The position numbers were made by a program, and so were the translations under genes. The notes beneath the pieces were generated by a model, which was given only the letters and a program-made list of their open reading frames with translations, had not been told where the DNA came from and ran no database searches. Below, in pieces: positions 55,087 to 64,000 of a stretch of DNA of 64,000 bases (positions within the stretch are counted from its first letter, which is position 1; each line of letters starts with the position of its first letter). Source of the DNA: Xanthostigma xanthostigma (taxonomy: Eukaryota > Arthropoda > Insecta > Raphidioptera > Raphidiidae); assembly GCA_963575645.1 (NCBI GenBank), contig OY754475.1, positions 16,902,509 to 16,966,508 of the forward strand, in the 5' to 3' direction.

Positions 55087-57532
55087 TCAGAGATCCGGTT
55101 TCTCTCCCGTATGTGTTTTTTTATGTTTCTTTAAGCTATGTATTTGTTTATGTCTCTTCAAATGATTTGTTAATCTGAAAGACCGTTTACAAATGTCACA
55201 AGTGTGTGGTTTTTCTCCGGTATGAATGAGTTTATGTTTCTTTAAAGTCTGTGATAATCTGAATGTTCGTTTACAAACGTCACAACAGAACGGTTTTTCT
55301 CCGGTGTGTGTTAATTTGTGTTCATTTAGGCTATTAATCTGTCTAAAGCACTTTTTACAAACGTCACAATGGTGCGGTTTCTCTCCTGTATGAATTAATT
55401 TATGCCTCTTCAAAATCTCTAATCTTATGAAACCCGTTTGACAAATGTCACACAGATACGGTTTTTCTCCTGTATGTTTTAATTTATGACTTCTCAATGT
55501 ACTTAGATGTCTGAAACGTATTTTACAAACGTCACACTGGTGTGGTTTCTCTCCTGTGTGAATTAATTTGTGGGTTTTTAGATGACCCAATTCTCCGAAA
55601 TACTTCTCACAAACATCACACTGGTATTTCTTTTTTGAGTGTGCTAATTTGTGTTTTTCAAATTTCTCCGAGTCGTTGAAATTCATTTCACAAATGTTAC
55701 ACTGAAAGGATTCCTTACTTACGGAAGAAATTTCAGTGACAAGTGTATAATCACCAGGATATTCAATCTTGTCTAAGCCTGCATCAAAATCAGAACTCTT
55801 CGCGTCTGGAACCGTCTTAATTTCGTTAGTCTTGAGTTTTACGTCTTTATCCTTTTCAGTGGCATTAGATGAAGTGTCTGCCATGCTATTAGAATATATT
55901 GTATACAAATCAGAAGAAAAAAATTGGTCATCATTAATCGGTTCTCCTTTGATTTCAACATGACAAATTTCTTCCAATTTTACAGACATTTCTTCGTCCA
56001 TTTGGCTCGTTGCATTTGAAGAATTCTTCTTGTACATTTGTACGGTTTCACATTTAACAGTAGTTTCTGTACTAGAGCTTTGTTTATCAGAAGAGTGCAA
56101 CCGCTGAAGGTACCGGCGCAGTGTTTTTTCAGAATTCAGCACTTGCATCTGGAACTGGTGAAAGTTTTCCAGTTGAACGTTACATAATTGACAGATGCAG
56201 GTCGGCATTTGATCGTGTTCCGTAATCTACAGAATCATATAATTATATGAATATTATAATAATTAAAAACATGTAATATTGTCAAGGATACAATTTAAGG
56301 TTTATAGACACATAGACAATTTTTGAAGTAGACATTTTTAGACGTGCTAGGAGGGAGGTAAATTGGTCTGGATCAGACTAAAATTGAAACTTGTCCCCTT
56401 CTTCAAATTCCACCACAGTTGAAAGGATACACTGGGAGAATCGTTTTGCTAGGGGAGCAAGTTGCCCTAGTGGCCATATTCACCGAACGTAAGTAATTAT
56501 TTATTCGGTTCATTGTTTTTCAGGTAGCTATTCCTCCGAATAAATAGCGATAATTCAATTCACCAAACATAATTATGTTTACTGCAGGTATAAATCTATT
56601 CTGTCTTACTTCGAGGGTATAAATATTTATTCGTCTAATAAAAAAATAATGGCCGCGACATAGATCATAATACCTAACCTATAAACGTAGAATATTATAT
56701 CTACAGTTTGCTCTTGTGAATTTATTTGTATGTTTATTAATTTTTTGTGAAGTGTACAGTCGTACAACATTAAAGTTAGTGGAAGTTTTGAGTGCAATTG
56801 GGTTAGGATAAAACATTATTATTTTGTGAAACTTTTTTGACGTTTACACTAACGCCATCAGTCAGATTTTTGGGTGAACGTCAAAATATTCAACAAAAAG
56901 AGCAAGGAGTATAGTGCAATGTATATTTTTATTCTTTAACTAATTTATCTACCTAATATTTTGCTTGGTGAATTGAAAATAAATTTTATTCTAACGAATT
57001 AATTTGTTCCAAGAATAGTAGCTTCTATCTTTAATAGTGTTCAGTGAATATGAGCACAGGGCAGACAAACAGTCAAACGGTTCCCCTTTTCCGACTTCAA
57101 CGGACAGTTGAGAGGTAAGAGTGGGAGAATCGTTTTTACTCTCTCTATCAAAGTGTCATACGCACTCTACGCAATTTTTCAAATTCTAAAAAGTTTCAAT
57201 TCTAACGCGTGAGAGTCTCACGCTTACTTTATTTCATAGCAGAGAAAAAACTTCGTCAAGATATAATAGACTGTAATAAATTATATTCGCGAAATTAAAC
57301 AAAACAATATGTAAATGTCATTTAACCCCACTTTTCCAATCAAATATGTGCAGTTTCAGTAAACTTTAAAAAAAATCTTTACCTGAATGGGAGTACATTC
57401 CATTATTTTATCGGCTATTGGTTTCCCCAGTTTTGGCGAAAAGTAATATATATCCGTCATAGTTACGTTAGATGTTAAACATAATCTGCACATTTTACTT
57501 AAATTTTGGTTAGTTAATATAAACTGCTCCAT
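55087..57532 (-). CDS. ZAD C2H2 zinc-finger protein E1 (429 aa)
   Basis: Minus strand. Exon 1 57383-57532 (MEQFILTNQN...MCRLC), phase-0 intron of 1156 bp (CAG/GTAAAG, TGTAG/ATTAC), exon 2 55087-56226. ZAD ligands C15, C18, C62, C65. Linker with KLEEICHVEIKGEP, then seven C2H2 fingers from about residue 225. The first has a long loose linker (HSKKK). After finger 7 the sequence runs HKQIHSLKKHKKTH, a junction where a whole finger present in E2 has been removed in frame. A further finger of E2 (CQMCFRSQDSW) is also absent. The frame is open. Nuclear DNA binding expected; target unknown. Confidence 0.9.
56227..57382 (-). other. Intron of E1
   Basis: 1156 bp, closely matched by the E2 intron (59724-60883). 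It contains no gene. It has shared blocks such as GGGAGAATCGTTTT and TTGACGTTTACACTAACGCC. The shared intron shows that the duplication copied the whole gene and not a processed transcript. Confidence 0.6.
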
Positions 57533-58440
57533 TTTAAAATTTATTTAATTTACAGAAATCAAGTCAATATGTCTCTTCTCTTGCAATGAACAATCCACAC
57601 CGCCATCACATAGAGTCGCAGATCTACACTCATGAGTCTACACAATCGTCATAATATTAAATATACTATGGCACTTGTCCTTGTGGTGTAGCAATAATTT
57701 TTTATCTGTTCGGTCAAATCGAATCTCTCTCAATGTAGAGACATGGGTCGAAAGCATCGACATATATTCCTGGATATGCTTCAGCAGTGTAAAAAGTGTC
57801 CTTCCCCAAAAGAAAAAGATAGATCGATGTTGTAGCTATCTCTATTTCTCTCAAAACAGTACCTAACCTCATTCAAAGTTCTAAATTGGGCCCTATCAAG
57901 TAAAATAAAAGACAATAATGTTTTATAGCTGGCGTTTTTTTAAACTTTGTTAGCAAATTATGCTTCACAAAATTCAATCACAAACTTTCTCTATTAAATC
58001 ATGTTTCAAAAATGTTTTTTTTTATATTTTACAATTATTGTTTTCATGATTAACTTAAGAACTTTAATATAAATACTGAATGTTTGAAATACATTTTGTA
58101 AACGTTACGGCATAATATAGAAGTAGCAGCACGTTCACTGGACTGTCGGCATTTTTGAAGTTTTTCGGCTCATTTTTTAAAGACCTTGAATGTTAAGCAC
58201 GCCCTTAATTTTAGTTTATGATGGATAGAACAGTTCTTCGAAACTGGTAACTGCGCCTGCTAGTATGGCGTCGTTTGTGCAGCATGTATGTACCTATACG
58301 CAAATAGATTTTACGTTTCGGATGTGGATTTTTATTTACACGAACAAAATGTATTTGAAATAGTTTCACTCCTGCATAAATTTATTTTTCTTTAAATTTT
58401 CTGGACCTCTGAATGAAGTATTTTTTGCATTTACAAAGTC
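57533..58440. other. Promoter of E1 and 3' region of E2
   Basis: 57533-57870 is upstream sequence repeated at 61034-61375 before E2 (TTGTCCTTGTGGTGTAGCAA). 57921-58440 repeats the E1 3' region. The duplication junction lies at about 57880-57920. No additional gene. Confidence 0.45.
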
Positions 58441-61033
58441 TCAGAGATCCGGTTTCTCTCCTGTGTGTGTTTTTTTATGTTTCTTTAAGCTATGTATTTG
58501 TTGAAAACATTTATTGCAAATATCACACTGGTATGGTTTTTCTCCAGTATGACTTAGTTTATGTTTCTTCAAATGATGTGATAATCTGAAAGACCGTTTA
58601 CAAATGTCACAACTGTACGGCTTTTCTCCGGTATGAGTTAACTTGTGACCTTTCCAACTATCTTGTGATCTGAAACACATTTGGCAAACGTCACACTCGT
58701 ACGGCTTCTCTCCTGTATGTATGAGTTTATGTTTCTTTAAATGCTGTGATAATCTGAATGTTCGTTTACAAACGTCACAACAGAACGGTTTTTCTCCGGT
58801 GTGTGTTAATTTGTGTTTATTTAGGCTATTAATCTGTCTAAAGCACTTTTTACAAACGTCACAATGGTGCGGTTTCTCTCCTGTATGAATTAATTTATGC
58901 CTCTTCAAAGTGTCTAATCTTTGGAAACCCGTCCGACAAATGTCACACAGATACGGTTTTTCTCCTGTATGTTTTAATTTATGACTTCTGAAACTACTTA
59001 GATGTCTGAAACGTATTTTACAAACGTCACACTGGTGTGGTTTCTCTCCTGTGTGAATAATTTGTGGGTTTTTAGATGACCCAATTCTCTGAAATACTTT
59101 TCACAAACATCACACTGGTACCATTTCATTTTTGAGTGTGCTAATTTGTGTTTTTCAAAATTTTCCGAGTCGTTGAAATTCATTTCACAAATGTTACACT
59201 GAAAGGATTCCTTACTTACGGAAGAAATTCCAGTGACAAGTGTATAATCACCAGGATATTCAATCTTGTCTAAGCCTGTATCAAAATCAGAACACTTCGC
59301 GTTTGGAACCGTCTTAATTTCGTTAGTCTTGAGTTTTACGTCTTTATCCTTTTTAGTGGCATTAGATGAAGTGTCTGCCATGCTATTAGAATATATTGTA
59401 TACAAATCAGAAGAAAAAAATTGCGCATAATTATTCGGTTCTTCTTTGATTTCAACATGACAAATTTCTTCCAATTTTACAGACATTTCTTCGTCCATTC
59501 GACTAGTTGCATTTGAAGAATTCTTCTCGTACATTTGTACGGATTCACATTTAACAGTAGTTTCTGTACTAGAGCTTTGTTTATCAGAAAATTGTAACCG
59601 CTGAAGGTACCGGCGCAGTGTTTTTTCAGAATTCAGCACTTGCATCTGGAACTGGTGAAAGTTTTCCAGTTGAACGTTACATAATTGACAGATGCAGGTC
59701 GGCATTTGATCGTGTTCCGTAATCTACAGAATCATATAATTATATGAATACTATAATTAAAAACATGTAATATTGTCAAGGATGCAATTTAAGGTTTATA
59801 GACACATACGCGTTTTAGGAGAGGGGTAAATTGGCCTGGATCAGACTAAAATTGAAACGCTTCCCCTTCTTGGAATTCAACCGACAGTTGAAAGGAAAGA
59901 CTGGGAGAATCGTTTTGCTAGGGGAGTAAGTTGTCCTAGTGGGCATATTCACCGAACGTAAATAATTATTTATTCGGTTCATTTGTGTTTCAGGTAGCTA
60001 TTTCTCCGAATAAATAGCGATAATTCAATTCACCAAACATAATTATGTTTATTGCAGGTATAAATCTATTCTGTCTTACTTTGAGGGTATAAAAATTTAT
60101 TCGCCTGATAAAATAATAATAGCCGCCGCATAGATCATAATACCTAACCTATCAACGTAGAGTATTATATCTACAGTTGCTCTGGTGAATTTATTTATGT
60201 GTTGTTTATTAATTTTTTGTGAAGTGTATAGTCGTAAAACATTAAAGTTAGTGAAAGTTTTGAGTGCAATTGGGTTATGATAAAACATTATTTTGTGAAA
60301 TTTTTTTTGACGTTTGCACTAACGCCATCAGTCGGATTTATGGGTGAACGTCAAAATATTCAACAAAAAGAGCAAGGAGTATAGTGCAGTGTATATTTAT
60401 TCTTCAACTAATTTTTCTACCTAATATTTTGCTTGGTGAATTGAAAATAAATTTTATTCTAACGAATTAATTTATTCCAAGATTAGTAACTTCTATCTTT
60501 AATAGTGTTCCTTGAATATGAGCATAGGTCAGACAAAATTTCCGACTTCAACCGACAGTTGAGAGGTAAGAGTGGGAGAATCGTTTCTACTCTCTCTATC
60601 AAAGCGTCATATGTACTCTACGCGCATGCGAAGTTTGTAGTGTGTGTATACGCAGCAATTTCTCAAATTCTAAGAAGTTTTAATTCTAAAGCGTGAGAGT
60701 CTCACGCTTACTTTATTTCATAGCAGAGAAAAAAACTTCGTTAAGAAAAGATATAATAGATCGTAATATAACAGTGTAATAAATTATATTCGCGAATTTA
60801 AACAAAACACTGTGTAAATGTCATTTAACCCCACTTTTCCAATCAAATATGTGCAGTTTCAATAAACTTTAAAAAATCTTTACCTGGATGGGAGTACATT
60901 CCATTATTTTGTCGGCTATTTGTTTCCCCAGTTTTGGCGAAAAGTAATATATATCCGTCATAGTTACGTTAGATGTTAAACATAATCTGCATATTTTACT
61001 TAAATCATGGTTAGTTAATATTAACTGCTCCAT
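58441..61033 (-). pseudogene. ZAD zinc-finger gene E2, one frameshift
   Basis: Minus strand. Exon 1 60884-61033 (MEQLILTNHDLSKICRLC), intron 59724-60883, exon 2 58441-59723. Structure as E1, but with nine fingers, including the two missing from E1. A one-base deletion at about 59055-59060 (GAATAATTT against GAATTAATTT in E1) shifts the frame in finger 2, so only the ZAD, linker and about 1.5 fingers can be translated from the first ATG; the other seven fingers stay open in the second frame. No other damage is visible, so the break is recent or a sequencing error. Tandem copy of E1 with a period near 3.4 kb. Confidence 0.85.
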
Positions 61034-62186
61034 TTTTAAATTCATTTAATTTACAGAAATCAAATCAACAATGTCTTTTCTCTTGCTATCAACAGAACAA
61101 TCCACACCGTTGTCACATAGAGTCGCAGCTCAACCCTCACGAATCTACACAATCGTCATAATATTAAATATACTAGAGCACTTGTCCTTGTGGTGTAGCA
61201 ATAATTTTTTATCTGTTCAGTCAACTCGAATCTCTCTTGTAGAGAGATGGGTCGAAAGCATGAACGTATATTCCTGGATATGCTCTAGCAGCGTAAAAAG
61301 TGTCCTCCCCGAAAGAAAAAGGTAGATTGATGTTGTAGCCATCTCTGTTTCTCTCAAAACAGTACCTAACCTCACTCGTGCGTGTAGAAAAAAAGGATAG
61401 GAATAGCCACAATAATATATTTAATACCCTCTATATTGCTAGCAAAGATCGGGAGAAAAACTTCAACACTTCAAGCCGCGAGGTGGGTCGTGTATTTAGT
61501 ACTCTATACCTGCGATTCTTGAAGACTGAAGCTCTCACTATGGCCGTAGGAAAGAGGGAATACCATCCCTCCAAATGCTTTAGCAACCCACCGTTTTATA
61601 CATGCATACTTATTAAATATTTTCAACTCTGTTTTCGGGTTCGTTTTTCGGCAAGAGTAAAATCGAAATGTAATGTATCGTTAATAAATTAAATGAATCA
61701 AACACTTTCGTCGAAAAGCATATGTACGCTTATTTAAAAATAAAGTAGTTACTTATTGTCCCTGGTCCAGAACTCCCCCTCCCCCAAATTAATTTCTTGC
61801 TGCTGCATTGAACCTCACGACGACGAACTTCTCAATATGATCCATATTAAATAATTAAAAATAATAAAACAGAAAGTAAACATTTTAATCTTTAAAAAAT
61901 ATTAATTTAGTTTTTCCAATACGTATTTAATTAAGAATCCATACAGGTAGTATATATGAGCAAAATTCACTGGCTGACTCATCAGGAGATCTCCAAAACT
62001 ATACGCCCGATTGATCTGAAATCTATAGTAAGTGAAAAATTCTTTTTGGATAGGATTTGCATAAAATCCGTTCTTAGTGGGTGTCTACGTTAAGAAAAAA
62101 CTATGCCAAATAATTGAAACGCATCAGTGTCTCATCTGGGAAAAATGGCATTATTGTTGTTGTTAAACTACAAAAATATTTGACAT
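61034..62186. other. Spacer upstream of E2
   Basis: To about 61375 this matches the E1 upstream region. Beyond that it is AT-rich sequence without homology inside the window. Open frames here have no recognisable domains. Confidence 0.4.
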
Positions 62187-63039
62187 TTAAAAGTACCGAT
62201 TGCCACCAGAAGTAATTAAATCCGATAAATCTTTTGTGAAGAAATTTTGAAATCCATTTTTTGCGGTCTTTTTGTTTAAACAAAAAACGGCTGAATGGTT
62301 TGTGATAAATTTTCTGATGTTTGACGTTAATACATAACTGCGACTTTCTAAATTTGTATGGGTTAATATATGTCTTTTCAAACTATTTTTTTGTTTAAAA
62401 TACTGTTTACAAATTTCACATTGGTGCGGTTTCTCTAGTGTATGCAGTATGAGTTAACTGGTGTTGTTTAAAAGTGCCTAGGTATCTAAAAGACTTTGCA
62501 CACACTTCACATATATGCGGTTTTTCTCCTGTATGTGTCAGTTTATGTCTCTTAAAAATATCTGAATGTCTGAAACACATTTTACAAACGTCACACTGGT
62601 ACGGTTTCTCTCCTGTATGAATTAATGAATGTTTTTTCAAATGTTGTAATTCTCTAAAAGACCGTTTACAAATGTCACACTGGTACGGTTTCTCTCCTGT
62701 ATGAATTAATTTGTGTTCCTTTAAAGTTTATATCCTTTGGAAACGCATTTGACAAACGTCACACTGGTGTGGTTTCTCTCCCGTATGTTTAAATTGATGA
62801 CTTTTGAAACTTCTGACATCTCTGAAACACATCATACAAACGTCACACTGGTGAGGTTTCTCTCCTGTATGAATTAATTTATGACTTCTTAAACGATCTG
62901 AATATCTAAAAGATAATTCACAAACTTCACACTGGTATGGTTTTTCACCTGTATGTATCGATTTATGTCTATTTAAAGTAGCAGCCACTCTGAAACACTT
63001 TGTACAAACTTCACATTGTATCCATTCCAGCGGCTTATA

Positions 63040-63825
63040 CCACTATATCGTTAAGTATAACTGTGTTCAGACAACACCTAGATTAAACAATCCGCACTAT
63101 ATGTATTTTTGTAAGTTAGTTAAAACCCATCTATATCTAAAACGGCTGCACCGATTTTTATAAACAGATATCAAAATATAAATAATTGTCTTTATTTCAT
63201 TAGCCAGAGAATGAGTTGTGAAATAAGTCATTACATAGAAGTAAATAATAAAATTACATAAATTACAATTACGTGTTAATTACAAATTCATATAAAATTA
63301 TAGATACATTTAATCTATACTAATATTATAAAGACTCATAAAGAGAGAGTGCGAATTTTGTGAGTTTGTGTGTATGCGGAGAAAAAAACTCCGAAACCAC
63401 TGCAACTAATTGAAAAATTATTTCACCACTATTTAGAATGAACCTTTAGGATGAGCATACGCTATATATTATCGCGTTATAAAAGTGCATTTCGTGGTGA
63501 CCCATTCTGCAACCTAAGTCGACGAAAAAACGGTGGAAATCCACAAATTCGGACCAAGGTGGACGGGGCCACTAGTCTCTAATCAAACCATGAAGATTGT
63601 GGATTGCAATTAATTACAAACAAATCTACGTTACGTAAAATTAAATAAAATCGCTTAAAATGCACATATATTGTTTGTTTATTTAAATTACAATTCTTGT
63701 TCACTTATGCTACGTTATATTTTACAAATACGTGAAATGCGCTTTTCAAAATATTATTGACATGTTGTTTATCTTTTTGAATTTGAATGGCTATTTATTA
63801 ACATCACAGGATGTACTACCTACGG
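63040..63825. mobile_element. Insertion inside array F
   Basis: AT-rich non-coding sequence that splits the finger array between two linkers. It contains a block ACGGCTGCACCGATTTTTAT (about 63142) common in dispersed insect repeats and the Helitron-like element at 63314. Exact ends uncertain by some bases. Confidence 0.6.
63314..63576. mobile_element. Helitron-like non-autonomous element
   Basis: Starts TCTATACTAATATTATAAAG and ends GGGGCCACTAGT, the TC...CTAG(T) ends of insect Helitrons. No inverted repeats or target duplication, as expected for the class. The interior has ACTAATTGAAAAATTATTT and GGTGACCCATTCTGC-type motifs known from such elements. Non-coding. Confidence 0.6.
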
Positions 63826-64000
63826 TTTCTCCCCTGTGTGTATTAGCTTATGTCTCTTTAAACTGTATAACTGCCTGAAAGTTTTTTCACAAATATCACA
63901 TCGGTACGGTTTCTCTCCTGTATGAGTAAATTTGTGATGTTTAAAGGTACCCAAATCTCTAAAAGACATTTCACAAACTTCACACTGGTATGGTTTTTCA

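Larger units (their letters stand above)
62187..64000 (-). pseudogene. C2H2 finger array F, broken, runs off the right edge
   Basis: Minus strand. Two fingers at 63826-64000 ([28 protein letters not shown]), then a 0.8-kb insertion, then eight more at about 62300-63040. The first of these reads IQCEVCTKCFRVAATLNRH. A TAA at 62728-62730 lies inside the fourth of these, and a shift near 62440 (extra bases at HTAYTRE) precedes the last, CKQYFKQKNSLKRH. The ZAD exons must lie beyond 64000. Fingers resemble E1/E2, so this may be a third E-type gene. Confidence 0.8.

Noticed and set aside
63840-63850. Possible intron between the two parts of array F (G/GTAGTA donor near 63823)
   Set aside because: The donor is weak, the array is broken elsewhere, and intervening sequence looks like mobile elements; an insertion is simpler.

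Overview
The window is insect nuclear DNA: AT-rich, intron-containing, and dense in transposons. It carries a cluster of ZAD-type C2H2 zinc-finger genes. ZAD is the zinc-finger-associated domain that is expanded in insects, so an insect source, probably holometabolous, is well supported. The sequence does not let me name the species.

Layout. 1-5680: two nested Ty3/Gypsy elements. 5681-45540, plus strand: a tandem array of related ZAD-ZNF genes in two interleaved groups. Group A has genes at 6304 (A1), 11148 (A2), 16957 (A3, first exon only), 23822 (A4) and 27857 (A5, broken). Group B has genes at 18999 (B1) and 39801 (B2). A third kind at 44375 (C) has lost its ZAD. 45541-48933: spacer with nested inverted-repeat elements, where gene direction flips. 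48934-64000, minus strand: gene D (16 fingers), the tandem pair E1/E2, and a broken finger array F that runs off the right edge.

Every recognisable intact ZAD gene has the same architecture: exon 1 of exactly 150 nt (50 codons, first Cys pair at residues 15 and 18), a phase-0 intron, then one large exon with the second Cys pair at 62 and 65, an acidic linker, and 4 to 16 C2H2 fingers joined by TGEKP-type linkers. The proteins are expected to be nuclear, DNA-binding and able to dimerise through the ZAD. Targets are unknown. Their arrays differ mainly at helix positions that contact DNA and show clear duplication, deletion, nonsense and chimerisation events.

The spacers are duplicated along with the genes and are filled with non-autonomous DNA elements (several hAT-like with readable 8-bp target duplications), foldback elements, LINE 3' ends, a Helitron-like element, and a young gag-only LTR retrotransposon. 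That retrotransposon sits inside another element inside the intron of A5. No CRISPR, operon or rRNA is present. One tRNA-Glu-like gene is seen. Coordinates of multi-exon genes are whole spans; exons are in the evidence text.
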